From an uncultured archaeon (GTDB taxonomy: Archaea > Thermoproteota > Bathyarchaeia > TCS64), in NCBI GenBank assembly GCA_938048735.1, contig CALIUM010000007.1, forward strand, positions 62,001 through 126,000: a DNA stretch of 64,000 bases, written 5' to 3'. Of the stretch, positions 29,280-38,988 are shown piece after piece; position 1 is the first letter of the stretch; each line of letters begins with the position of its first letter. Under the pieces are notes generated by a model, which did not search any database, was not told the DNA's origin, and was given only the letters and a program-made list of their open reading frames with translations. The position numbers and the translations under genes were made by a program.

Positions 29280-30380
29280 GTGAATGGGTTGAAGGCCCTC
29301 ATACTGGCTGGGGGCTTCGGCACCCGTCTGAGGCCCCTCAGCTGCACGAGGCCAAAGCTCCTATTCCCAGTCGCCGGAAAACCCGTAATAGACTGGATCC
29401 TCCAGGGCCTCTCTAAGGTCGGGGTTGAGACGGTGATCCTAGCAGTCAACTACATGGCCGAGTCATTTGTAAGATATCTAGGCCCCACAAAGTTCAACGT
29501 CGGGATCCTCTACTCGAGGGAGGCTAGGCCTATGGGGACTGGAGGGCCCATCAAGATGGCGGAGAGCCTCCTCAGGGACAGCGACATGTTTCTGGTTCTA
29601 AACGGTGACGTCCTATCAGACCTGGACTACAGACGCCTAATCCAATTCCACGTGGAGAAGGGTGGTCTAGCGACGATCGCACTTTACAGGGTGGAGGATC
29701 CCAGCCGCTACGGCTCGGTGGAGGTTGACGGGGAGGGGAGGATAATGAGATTCGTGGAGAAGCCTGAGCCAGGTAAGGCCCCAAGCAACCTTGTAAACGC
29801 GGGGATATATGTCTTCAACAGGGAGGTCTTAGAGTACATCCCCCCTGGGAGAAGGGTCTCCACCGAGAGGGAGGTCTTCCCCAACCTGGCGAAGGATGGA
29901 ACCTTATATGGATATGAGGTGAAGGGCCTATGGATCGACATAGGCATACCGGAGGACTATCTGGCCGCGAATCGCCTCCTCCTCTCAAAACCTGAGGTTG
30001 GCCAGATCGCTGAGGGGGCAGATATCGATGAGGGGGCGAAGATCCTCCCCCCGGTCCATGTAGGAAGGGGCGTCGAGATAGGGGAAGACTCCGTCATCGG
30101 CCCTTACACCTCGATAGGGGAGGATGTATATGTGGGGAAGGGGTGCAGGATCGAGGGCTCGATAATCTTCCCAGGGGCGATAATAGGGGATCACACATCC
30201 ATTAGGAATGCTATAGTTGGAGAGAACGCCACAATTGAGAGGTGGGTTAAGATCGAGAGTGGAAGCCTGATAGGAGACTATGCAGAGATAGCAGACGGCG
30301 TGACCATAACCCACGACGTCACCATCTGCCCCTCAAAGAGGGTGGAGGAGAGCATACTAGAGGTTCATCAAGTGATGTAG
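29280..30380 (+). CDS. Sugar-1-phosphate nucleotidyltransferase with left-handed beta-helix
   Basis: LKALILAGGFGTRLRPLSCTRPKLLFPVAGKPVIDWIL plus hexapeptide repeats. Confidence 0.93.
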   Translation: MNGLKALILAGGFGTRLRPLSCTRPKLLFPVAGKPVIDWILQGLSKVGVETVILAVNYMAESFVRYLGPTKFNVGILYSREARPMGTGGPIKMAESLLRDSDMFLVLNGDVLSDLDYRRLIQFHVEKGGLATIALYRVEDPSRYGSVEVDGEGRIMRFVEKPEPGKAPSNLVNAGIYVFNREVLEYIPPGRRVSTEREVFPNLAKDGTLYGYEVKGLWIDIGIPEDYLAANRLLLSKPEVGQIAEGADIDEGAKILPPVHVGRGVEIGEDSVIGPYTSIGEDVYVGKGCRIEGSIIFPGAIIGDHTSIRNAIVGENATIERWVKIESGSLIGDYAEIADGVTITHDVTICPSKRVEESILEVHQVM

Positions 30381-30575
30381 ATAACTCAAATATAATTCAG
30401 CGCCACCAAATTTATCGAATATATCGAAAAGAAACTAAAAGAAGTCAAATAATTTTAAAATTAGCTTAATGGATCATAAGACATCAAAATATTTGGATCT
30501 ATTTTATTGACTCAGTTTTAATCCATTTGAGATAGATTTTTTAAGATAGATATGATTTAGATCAGTGATTGAGCT

Positions 30576-31934
30576 ATGGGAAGGCTCTTCGGCACTAATG
30601 GGGTAAGAGGGGTTGTGAACAGGGAATTGACCGCAGAGATGATCCTGAGACTGGCCTCCGCAGCCAGTTTCCTCCTCGGAAAGAATATAGCCCTGGGGAG
30701 GGATGGAAGGACAAGCAGCCTGATGTTCAGGGAGGCTGCCATTTCAGGCCTACTCTCAGCGGGATGCACGGTATACGATATGGGAATCCTACCAACCCCA
30801 GCCCTGCAGTTCTCCGTGAAACAATACGGCCTAGATGGGGGGCTTATGCTGACAGCCTCCCACAACCCCCCCGAGTTCAACGGATTGAAGGTGATAGCCC
30901 GAGACGGGGTTGAGGTTCCAAGGGAGGTTGAGGAGGAGATAGAAGCCCTATATTTTGGGGGCGGCCCAACCCTATGCTCCTGGGATGAGGTGGGAAGGGT
31001 TCAAAGCGTTAATCCCCTAGAGGCCTATGAAACAGCAGTTCTAAGCCATGTCGACATCGAGCTGATAAGGAGGTCTAGGTTTAGGGTCGCGATAGATCCA
31101 GGAAACGGCGTCTCAGCATTCACAGCCCCTTCGGTGGCGAGGAGGCTCGGCTGCTTCGTCCTTTCAATAAACGCAGAGCTGGATGGAAGGTTCCCCGGGA
31201 GGGGATCTGAGCCAAGGCCTGATAACCTTGAAGGCCTGAAGGCGCTCGTTGAGGCTTCGGGTGCAGATGTAGGGGTTGCCTTTGATGGAGATGGTGACAG
31301 GGCCATATTCGTTGACGAGATGGGGGAGGTGCACTGGGGGGATAGATCCTTCGCCTTGATCGCGAAGAGCTTCATAGCCAGAAACCCGGGAGAGGCCGTG
31401 GCCACGCCCGTAAGCTCATCCAGGGTTGTGGAGGATGTGGTTAAGGGTGGAGGTGGGAAGATCATCTACACAAGGGTTGGCAGCGTGACCGTCTCAAGGA
31501 CAATGGTTGAGTCGGGCATAAAGCTTGGGGGGGAAGAGAACGGGGGGATATTCTACGCACCCCACCTCCCCGTGAGGGATGGAACCATGGCGATGGCCCT
31601 CATCCTCGATATAATGGCCAGGGAGGGAAAACCCCTCTCCCAGCTCTTCGGGGAGCTACCGAGATACCACCAGATGAAGGAGAGGATCCCCTGCCCAAAC
31701 CACCTAAAGGAAAGGGTGATGGAATCCATTAAGGGGATGGTGGAAGCCTCAAAGGTGGAGACGATAGATGGATTAAAGCTCTGGTACGACGACGGGAGCT
31801 GGATCCTCATAAGGCCCAGCGGGACAGAACCCATACTTAGACTCTACGCGGAGGCTGAAGAACCGAGCAAGGTATCCTACCTGATCGAAAGGCATAAAAG
31901 GCTTGTGGGGGAGGCGATAGAATCCCTAAGATGA
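30576..31934 (+). CDS. glmM: Phosphoglucosamine mutase / phosphomannomutase family
   Basis: TASHNPPEFNGLK phosphoserine loop, FDGDGDRAIFVDE, RPSGTEPILRLYAEA. Confidence 0.93.
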   Translation: MGRLFGTNGVRGVVNRELTAEMILRLASAASFLLGKNIALGRDGRTSSLMFREAAISGLLSAGCTVYDMGILPTPALQFSVKQYGLDGGLMLTASHNPPEFNGLKVIARDGVEVPREVEEEIEALYFGGGPTLCSWDEVGRVQSVNPLEAYETAVLSHVDIELIRRSRFRVAIDPGNGVSAFTAPSVARRLGCFVLSINAELDGRFPGRGSEPRPDNLEGLKALVEASGADVGVAFDGDGDRAIFVDEMGEVHWGDRSFALIAKSFIARNPGEAVATPVSSSRVVEDVVKGGGGKIIYTRVGSVTVSRTMVESGIKLGGEENGGIFYAPHLPVRDGTMAMALILDIMAREGKPLSQLFGELPRYHQMKERIPCPNHLKERVMESIKGMVEASKVETIDGLKLWYDDGSWILIRPSGTEPILRLYAEAEEPSKVSYLIERHKRLVGEAIESLR

Positions 31935-32624
31935 CATGACCCTAGCTCCATCAGCAAGCTCCATGAGAACCCCCAGGGGATCCGCAGCCCTGACCACACC
32001 GCTCGCCAGGAGAACCCCCTCAGCCCCCAGCCTCAACGCCGCGGAGACATCCTCGCCCCTGGAGATCCCAGCCCCACATAGAACCCTTATACCCGTTTCC
32101 AGACCCTTTATGGCTTGAACCGCACCAGAGACAACCTCGGGCCTAGCCCTTGAGACGGGTATACCAGTTCCAATAAGCTCAGGAGGCTCGATCGCTATAA
32201 CATCGGGTTTGAAGGAGGCTACGGCCTCCGCCTTTCTCACCGAGTCTGCGCAAACAACTGGCATCAGGCCCACCTCCCTAACCCTTCTAACAGTCGCCTC
32301 TATAGCCTCAAGCCCTAAGGGCCTCTCAGAGTGGCTGATAAGGGTGCCGACGCAGCCAGCATCAACCACGGCCTCAGGGGGAATATGCCCAGTGAACTGG
32401 CCTTGACCTACTGGATCCACATGTTGAGAGAATACTGGTATCTCCACGGACATAGCCACAAACCTGAGATCCGTTGCCTGGGGCGCGACCGCGAAGCAGA
32501 CCCCGGTCCTTCTGGAGGCCTCCTCGGCCAGTAAAGCGATTCTAAGAGCTCCCCTTCCAGTCGCCTCCCTAAAGGTCTTATAATTTATCAATATCAGCGG
32601 GAATCTTATTTTTGATTGAGCCAA
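31926..32624 (-). CDS. tpiA: Triosephosphate isomerase, archaeal type
   Basis: LILINYKTF, SQHVDPVGQGQFTGHIPPE, GTLISHSERPL, AIEPPELIGTG, LCGAGISRGED. Confidence 0.94.
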   Translation of the reverse strand: MAQSKIRFPLILINYKTFREATGRGALRIALLAEEASRRTGVCFAVAPQATDLRFVAMSVEIPVFSQHVDPVGQGQFTGHIPPEAVVDAGCVGTLISHSERPLGLEAIEATVRRVREVGLMPVVCADSVRKAEAVASFKPDVIAIEPPELIGTGIPVSRARPEVVSGAVQAIKGLETGIRVLCGAGISRGEDVSAALRLGAEGVLLASGVVRAADPLGVLMELADGARVMSS

Positions 32625-32731
32625 ATCCTACACCTCTTGTTTATTTACTTCCACTTCCTCATAAGCTCTGTTATTTTTGCATTACTGGGAAGCCTGATCT
32701 GGCAGAGGTGTTTCCGATGTTTAAACCCCAT

Positions 32732-33244
32732 TCACGGGTCGCGATGAACATCTTCCAATCCTTCTAATGGCCTCAAGCTGCACATTATGGTTTTGACTGC
32801 TTCCTCTATGCTGAAGGTGCCTGTATCTATGCGAATGTCAGGGGTTTCAGGTCTCTCAAACTCTCTCCACGATTCTCACCGCCCTCTCCGGTATGGCCCT
32901 CTCCCTCCTCCGGTTCCTCTCGAGGCAGATCTCGAGGGGGCATTCCAGTAAGACTGTTAGGATCCTCTCCCCCTTCAATTCCAGCTCCATTATCCTCTTC
33001 CTGTAGGCTCCTTGTAGAAGGTGGCATCGAGGACGAGATACCTTTGCTTTCCTAGCCTCCTCTCGACCTCTCTGAGCATCCCCTCATAAACCCTCCTCTT
33101 GAACCGTTCAGATGAGATTATCAAGGCATCTTCGAGCCTTTCCGCCAATCTCTCCGCTATCGATGTCTTCTCAGCTCCAACGGGACCGCATAGGAGGATG
33201 ATCAAATCCACTCGACCCTCATCGGGAATTCTTATTTCGAGCAA
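32732..33244 (-). pseudogene. CysC-like P-loop kinase pseudogene (two frameshifts, degraded Walker A)
   Basis: Homology continues over three frames: LLCGPVGAEKTSIAERLAERLED..LVLDATFYKE / YRKRIMELELKGERILTVLLECPLEICLERNRRRERA.. / EFERPETPDIRIDTGTFSIEEAVKTIM. Confidence 0.8.
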
Positions 33245-33270
33245 TATGGCTCAAAGGGTCTTCGGCTTCT

Positions 33271-34458
33271 TTAGCCTAGGATCTCTTCCACCATATTTTC
33301 GACCATCTCAGCTATGGCCGGGGATGCAGTTAGGCCTGGGGACTCTATCCCGATGAGGTTGATGAAGCCTGGGAAGCCCTTATCCTCCTCATGCCTTATG
33401 ACAAAGTCCCTGAAGGGCTGACCTGGCCCCTGGAGCTTCGCCCTTATCCCAGCCATATCTGGGTGTAGGTCCTCCCTCCTTATGGATGGTAGGTATTTTA
33501 TTATATCCCTCCAGAACTCCTCGACCCCTGACTCCACCCTGTAGTTTATCTCCTTTACGTAGTATGCGTTGGGGCCGAACTTTATGCGGCCTGTGAGGTC
33601 CGGTGTCGCATGGATCCCAAGCCCAGCTCCGCCCTTCGGGGGTTCGGGATATATGAGCATCTTGACCGGAGGCCTTCCAGATAGGCTGAAGTAATCCCCC
33701 TTACATGGGTGGATCCTATAACCCTCCCTATCGGCGTCTATCCCCACCATCTCCGCCACCCTATCTGCGTGGAGCCCAGCGGAGTTTATCACCACCCTAG
33801 CCTCTACTGAGGCTCGCCCTTCAACCCCAACTATCTCCACCCTATATCCGTCCCCTTTGGGTTCGATGCCGACTACCTCTGTCCCGAGGATGAGGGGGTC
33901 CACACCGCTGTTTCTCCTGGCTTTCCTGTAGAAGTGGTCCATGAGGGCGTGGGCGTCGAGGATCCCTGTGGATGGGGAGTAGATGGCTCCAATAGCTCTA
34001 ACCTCGGGCTCAAATCTACGGATCATCTCTTCGTCGATCATCTCCAGTCCCTCAGCCCCGTTCTCCCTCCCCTGGCGGTAGAGGCCCTCTATAGTCTTCA
34101 TCTCCTCCTCGTTCGTGGCTACGATCAGCTTCCCAAGCCTCTTGTGGGGTATCCTGTTCTCCCTGCATATGCTGTAGAGCATCCTGTTCCCCTTGACGCA
34201 TAGCTCAGCCTTCAGAGACCCCTTGGGATAGTAGATGCCTGCATGGATGACCTCGCTGTTCCTGCTGCTGGCCCCCATCCCATATCTCTCCTCCCTCTCG
34301 ACTATGAAGAGGTCCCTATCCCTTCTAGCCAGCTCGGAGGCTATGGCCAGCCCAACAACCCCAGCGCCTACCACCAATATGTCGACCTTCTCCATCAGGC
34401 CTTCAGATAGAAACACGCGAGGGATAAGTGTTTCCCGCTGACTAAATCGGGCTTTCAA
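33271..34458 (-). CDS. FAD-dependent oxidoreductase, L-2-hydroxyglutarate dehydrogenase/oxidase (LhgO)-like
   Basis: VDILVVGAGVVGLAIASELARR, SSRNSEVIHAGIYYPKGSLKAELC, GIRAKLQGPGQPFRDFVI. Start may be the internal Met of MEKVDILVVGAG. Confidence 0.87.
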   Translation of the reverse strand: MKARFSQRETLIPRVFLSEGLMEKVDILVVGAGVVGLAIASELARRDRDLFIVEREERYGMGASSRNSEVIHAGIYYPKGSLKAELCVKGNRMLYSICRENRIPHKRLGKLIVATNEEEMKTIEGLYRQGRENGAEGLEMIDEEMIRRFEPEVRAIGAIYSPSTGILDAHALMDHFYRKARRNSGVDPLILGTEVVGIEPKGDGYRVEIVGVEGRASVEARVVINSAGLHADRVAEMVGIDADREGYRIHPCKGDYFSLSGRPPVKMLIYPEPPKGGAGLGIHATPDLTGRIKFGPNAYYVKEINYRVESGVEEFWRDIIKYLPSIRREDLHPDMAGIRAKLQGPGQPFRDFVIRHEEDKGFPGFINLIGIESPGLTASPAIAEMVENMVEEILG

Positions 34459-34537
34459 GTAGAGACATAAAAAACCAGATATTCAAATGACTTTTCTCAT
34501 TTTTCGTTTGAGAAATAAAAATTAGTCATTAGATCCC

Positions 34538-35716
34538 TTAGATTACCCTTTCACTCCTAAGCTCCTCTATCTTTTCCTTCGTGTAGCCTAAGAGGTTTGT
34601 CAGGATCTCCTCAGTATGTTGTCCGAGGGTTGGGGATGGCGTGATGGGGAACTCGCTGATCTCGGAGAATTTCACGGGGAAGCTTGGAACCTTTATCCTT
34701 CCAAGCTTGGGGTGCTCCACCTCTGTGAAGACGCCTCGGGCTAATAGGTGGGGCTCCTTCACCACCTCGTCAATGTTCAGGACCGGTGCCACGGGTACAT
34801 CGGCCTTTACAAGTATATCCACCACCTCCCTGACCGTCCTGTCTTTAACCCACTCCCTGAACATCTCCACATTCACCTCTTCGACCCCCAGGGCTTTAGC
34901 CAGCCTTTCCATTATGGATCCCCTCGTCGCCAGCACCGCGACATACCCATCCATGGCCCTGAAGAAGCCCCCAACACTCACCTGTCCCAGCCCCCTCCTC
35001 TTCCTCCTAGCCTCCAAGGGGGTTAGACCTCCAGCCGTGTATGTGACTATGGCTTGAGACGCGAGGGAGACCATGCAGTCTGCCTGCGCCACATCTATCC
35101 ACTGCCCCTTCCCCGTCTTGTCCCTGTATCTAAGGGCTGAGACTATGCTGAGGGCTGCGAAGAGGGCTGGGCCCAGGTCACCATAGGCCTGAGGCGAACC
35201 CCTAGGCTCACCCTCCTCATCCTCCTCTAGGCCTGCCATGTACGCATGGCCCGTGATCGCCTCCGCTATGGAGAAGTATGAGGGCCTTCTGGCGTATGGA
35301 CCTGTCTGGCCGAAGCCGCTCAGGCTGGCGTATATTATGTCCGGCCTCACACCCCTCAACACATCGTATCCTAGGCCTAGCCTCTCCATGGTGCCAGGGG
35401 TGAAGTTCTCCACCACCACATCCGAGAGCTTGACTAGCTCCAGGAATATCTCCTTCCCCTTGGGATGCTTCAGGTCTAGGGTAAGATCCTTCTTGTTCAG
35501 GTTCATCGATATGAAGGTGGGGCTCTCATTCTCTATTAGGGGAGGGAAGAACCTGGTCATCTCCCCCCAAGGTGGCTCGACCTTGATAACCTCAGCCCCT
35601 AGATGGGCTAGGAGCATGGTGCAATAAGGTCCGAACCAGACATGGCTCAAATCCAGGATCCTAGTGTCTTCCAAAGGCCTCCTCATGGATGTATCTCCAT
35701 TTACCTTTAAAGGCAA
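34538..35716 (-). CDS. CaiB/BaiF (family III) CoA-transferase
   Basis: LEDTRILDLSHVWFGPYCTMLLAHLGAEVIKVEPP, NLNKKDLTLDLKHPKGKEIF, YASLSGFGQTGPYARRPSY. Confidence 0.93.
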   Translation of the reverse strand: MPLKVNGDTSMRRPLEDTRILDLSHVWFGPYCTMLLAHLGAEVIKVEPPWGEMTRFFPPLIENESPTFISMNLNKKDLTLDLKHPKGKEIFLELVKLSDVVVENFTPGTMERLGLGYDVLRGVRPDIIYASLSGFGQTGPYARRPSYFSIAEAITGHAYMAGLEEDEEGEPRGSPQAYGDLGPALFAALSIVSALRYRDKTGKGQWIDVAQADCMVSLASQAIVTYTAGGLTPLEARRKRRGLGQVSVGGFFRAMDGYVAVLATRGSIMERLAKALGVEEVNVEMFREWVKDRTVREVVDILVKADVPVAPVLNIDEVVKEPHLLARGVFTEVEHPKLGRIKVPSFPVKFSEISEFPITPSPTLGQHTEEILTNLLGYTKEKIEELRSERVI

Positions 35717-36018
35717 TATAAAAAGATTAGCTGAAAGAAAAAGTACAGATCATCACATAATATACATAATATATGATTCGAACTCGGCATCTTATATAAC
35801 TCTTTAAATGAGGTTGAAAACGTAAATTTATAGATAGAATGAAAGGGCACATTCATACTTATAAGTCTTCAGAACTTTAATTCTGCCTATTAGCCTTCCT
35901 TCCATGCGATAAATTTATGGATAAGGGGTTATCCATATAGATTCTATCTAGGTTTGATGAGGGAATCCTCGATGCTAGGGGACAGGGAAATATAGGGCTT
36001 CATCGTCTCTAGCTATCG

Positions 36019-36402
36019 ATGGTTGAGACAGGCCGCCAGAGATTTGTGGTTCATGAGCATCATGCCACTCACCTCCACTGGGACTTCAGGTTAGAGTTGG
36101 ACGGGGTCCTTAAGAGCTGGGCGGTTCCCAAGGAGCCTCCTACCCAGCCGGGGGTTAGGAGGCTGGCCGTGGAGGTTGAGGATCACCCCTTGAGCTACAT
36201 AGACTTCCAAGGGGTTATCCCTGAGGGGATGTATGGAGCGGGGACCGTGAAGATCTGGGATAAAGGAGTATACATCTTAGAGAGCAGGAAGCCTGACAAG
36301 CTCGTATTCGAGCTCCAGGGGGAGAGGATGAGGGGGCGCTACACCCTACTAAGATTCACGGATAAGCCTCAGAACTGGCTCCTATTCAAGGCGAAAGGCT
36401 GA
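36019..36402 (+). CDS. Stand-alone DNA ligase D 3'-phosphoesterase (PE) domain protein
   Basis: RFVVHEHHATHLHWDFRLELDGVLKSWAVPKEPPTQPGVRRLAVEVEDHPLSYIDFQGVIPEGMYGAGTVKIWDKG; no ligase or primase domain adjacent. Confidence 0.92.
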   Translation: MVETGRQRFVVHEHHATHLHWDFRLELDGVLKSWAVPKEPPTQPGVRRLAVEVEDHPLSYIDFQGVIPEGMYGAGTVKIWDKGVYILESRKPDKLVFELQGERMRGRYTLLRFTDKPQNWLLFKAKG

Positions 36403-36490
36403 GGGTTTGGAGGCTCAAGGATAGCGTAAGTGCCTATGAAAGCCGATTAATGTTAAATATACTTCTGAAGAGATCTTAGTAACGGTTCTT

Positions 36491-37456
36491 ATGCTGAGGG
36501 AGACGGCTAGGATTCTGGCTGAGGCTGGTCTCCCCCTAGGAGATGCCTACGATCTGCCGACCTCCCCCCTCACCTTCCCCGATGGGGCCAACTATAGGAT
36601 AGAGATATCGGGAATCGAGCGCCTATCGGTTCTCCATGCCCTTGTGGAAGAGATGGATAGGAGGGATGTCCCAGTTCATAGGGTCATATCCACAGTAATG
36701 GGGGCCACCATCCTGAGCGACGGGGAGCTGGAGGAGTTCGCTGAGGTTGCAAGAGAGGCGGGGCTTGAGGTGATCCTCACACCTGGGCCGAGGGCCCTCT
36801 GGGACATCGGGAGGCAGGCCGCGACCCCTGAGGGCTCCCTCAGTGGTGTCAGATACAGGGGGATGAAGGGGCTGATAGAGGTTGTTGAGGAGATCCTCCA
36901 CCTCATCGATCTAGGCTTCAGGGGCTTCCTAATCACCTGCGAGGGAGGCCTATGGGCCCTGAACGAGCTTAGAAGGTCAGGATACATCCCAAGAGATGTC
37001 GTCTTCAAGGCCTCAATATTCATGGGCCACGCGAATCCAGCTGGGGCCAAGGTCCTAGAGATGCTTGGAGCCGACACATTCAACCCGGTCGCCGACCTGA
37101 CCCTACCCCAGCTTGCGGCCTTAAGGAAGGCTGTTAGGATACCCATAGACATCCATGTATCCATATTCGATTCTTGGGGTGGTTTTAACAGGATTTATGA
37201 GACTCCTGAGATGGCTAGGGTGTGCTCCCCCTGCTACTTCAAGATAGAGCCCGGCCCAAGCGTCTCAGCTCTATACAAGCCATGGGGAAGCGGTCTAGAG
37301 AGGCTGGCGAAGGAGAAGGTAACATACGCAGAACGAATTATCCGACTGGTGGAGGAGAACTGGCCGGAAGGGAAGATCTCAAAGGTTGGAGCAACCGACC
37401 TAGCTATACCAAAGATAGGAAGTAGAAAAACAAAAGCCAATAATTTTACTACATAA
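36491..37456 (+). CDS. Putative TIM-barrel protein, U32 peptidase-like
   Basis: 321 aa alternating alpha/beta pattern (GFRGFLITCEGGLWALNELRRSG; KIEPGPSVSALYKPWG); family assignment tentative. Confidence 0.6.
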   Translation: MLRETARILAEAGLPLGDAYDLPTSPLTFPDGANYRIEISGIERLSVLHALVEEMDRRDVPVHRVISTVMGATILSDGELEEFAEVAREAGLEVILTPGPRALWDIGRQAATPEGSLSGVRYRGMKGLIEVVEEILHLIDLGFRGFLITCEGGLWALNELRRSGYIPRDVVFKASIFMGHANPAGAKVLEMLGADTFNPVADLTLPQLAALRKAVRIPIDIHVSIFDSWGGFNRIYETPEMARVCSPCYFKIEPGPSVSALYKPWGSGLERLAKEKVTYAERIIRLVEENWPEGKISKVGATDLAIPKIGSRKTKANNFTT

Positions 37457-37598
37457 AAGTAACATAAAAATTTTACTAGATATAGCTAGATCTAGAGCTT
37501 TCAAAAAGTAAAATAAAACTCTTTCTATTAAATCTCGTAAAATTCTATGGAAGTTTATTAGATAAATTTATATAAACTCAGTTCGAGAAAATGGTTCA

Positions 37599-38270
37599 TT
37601 ATAATTGGAAGAACTCCTCTATTTCACTTCCCAAAATTAGTTTTATGCCATATTCTACAGTCATTCTTGTTAGGATTTCAGATGCTTCTGGAGTGGCTCT
37701 GGCTACAGATAGAACGATGAGAATGGGTTTTCTTCCATATTTCTTCTCAACTATCTCAGCACGTTTGATAAGTTTTTCAACATCTTTTTTAGCCTCTTCT
37801 GCTGTTCTAATACTTACTGTGGCTTCACCAACTACAAGAGGGTCCTCACAGAACATATTTATCTCAACAACCTCCCCATCATGAACCAGATATTTCTTCT
37901 CAACAACAGCTCCTGAGTAACCTGTCTCCTCAAGCATTAACTCCAAGAAGGATGCAGAGTGTTCCTCAAATGTAACTCCAAGTGCCAATCTTAGATCCCT
38001 AAATCCAGAAACCATATATTTCTTCATCTTCTCTTGTTCAATCCTGAGAGATTTGACTTCTTCCCAGAGTTTTTCCTGTCCCTCTCTTAGGCTTTTGACT
38101 TCTTCCCAGAGTTTTTCCTGTCTCTTCTCATGCCCATCCATCCTTTGAAGGATCTCTGAAAGTCCTAGGTAACCTGCCACGGTATATCGAAACTCTGGGT
38201 CCTTCTCTAGGAGCTCTATAAAATCGCGTTTGAGCTTTTCAGTCATATTTCCGTCCTTAAATCGAATCAC
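37599..38270 (-). CDS. DUF3782-type protein: coiled coil plus PD-(D/E)XK-like nuclease-fold domain
   Basis: Tandem KLWEEVKSLR coiled-coil repeat; C-terminal EINMFCEDPLVVGEATVSIRTAEEAKKDVEKLIKRAEIVEKKYGRKPILIVLS. Confidence 0.8.
   Translation of the reverse strand: MIRFKDGNMTEKLKRDFIELLEKDPEFRYTVAGYLGLSEILQRMDGHEKRQEKLWEEVKSLREGQEKLWEEVKSLRIEQEKMKKYMVSGFRDLRLALGVTFEEHSASFLELMLEETGYSGAVVEKKYLVHDGEVVEINMFCEDPLVVGEATVSIRTAEEAKKDVEKLIKRAEIVEKKYGRKPILIVLSVARATPEASEILTRMTVEYGIKLILGSEIEEFFQL
38052..38122. repeat. Two 29-bp direct copies of TTTGACTTCTTCCCAGAGTTTTTCCTGTC (38052-38080, 38094-38122), 42 bp period
   Basis: Read directly; encodes repeated coiled coil QEKLWEEVKS in the DUF3782-type gene. 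Confidence 0.85.
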
Positions 38271-38399
38271 TAATATTTAAAGATTTAGAATAATTTTTAT
38301 TAGAATCCTTTATTCTTTATATTAAGAACATGATAGAGAATAATCATTAATTAAATATTTTCATTCAGCTAACATAAAAAGAGACTTTTCCTTTCTTCT

Positions 38400-38972
38400 T
38401 TATTTATTATCTGGGTCAGATTTGTTATTATTTCTATCCTTATTCCTCTCAATAACTTCTTTTAAGAGTTCCTTGGGGAGGCCTCTCACCTCTATTCTGA
38501 GGAACCTATTCAGCCTCGAGGGGTCGAAGCCTTCTCTCTGGTACTCTAAAGCCTGCATGAACATCTCAAGCTTATCCGCCTGTGCCACCATCTCGGCCTC
38601 AGGTGAGACTACGCATCGGAACTCCCTCCATAATGAGCTGTACCTCACTGAGAGGGGCTCAGGAAGGGGGGATAGGAGCCTATTCATAGCTTCATCCTCT
38701 TCTAGGATATGGGTTTGGCCCTTCCCCCCTTTCTCCTCTGGGGTGAGGTCTCCCACCTCTGCTTCTGCCAGATCGTGGAGGAGGGCCATCCTGACGGCCT
38801 TCTCGGCGTCGAGGCCTTGGAGGTCGGCGAGTATCATCGCTAAAAGGGCTGTTCTGTAGCTGTGTTCCGCCACAGACTCGGGCTCTTGGATCCCCGCCTC
38901 AACCCATCCTGCTCTCCTGATCCTCTTCAGTTTTCCCGCGGCTTTGAGGAGATCCAGAACACCTTTCCACAT
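38400..38972 (-). CDS. HD-domain phosphohydrolase (5'-deoxynucleotidase YfbR-like)
   Basis: ESVAEHSYRTALLAMILAD..ALLHDLAEAEVGDLTPEEK. Confidence 0.9.
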   Translation of the reverse strand: MWKGVLDLLKAAGKLKRIRRAGWVEAGIQEPESVAEHSYRTALLAMILADLQGLDAEKAVRMALLHDLAEAEVGDLTPEEKGGKGQTHILEEDEAMNRLLSPLPEPLSVRYSSLWREFRCVVSPEAEMVAQADKLEMFMQALEYQREGFDPSRLNRFLRIEVRGLPKELLKEVIERNKDRNNNKSDPDNK

Positions 38973-38988
38973 GGGTCTATTCCCAGTT

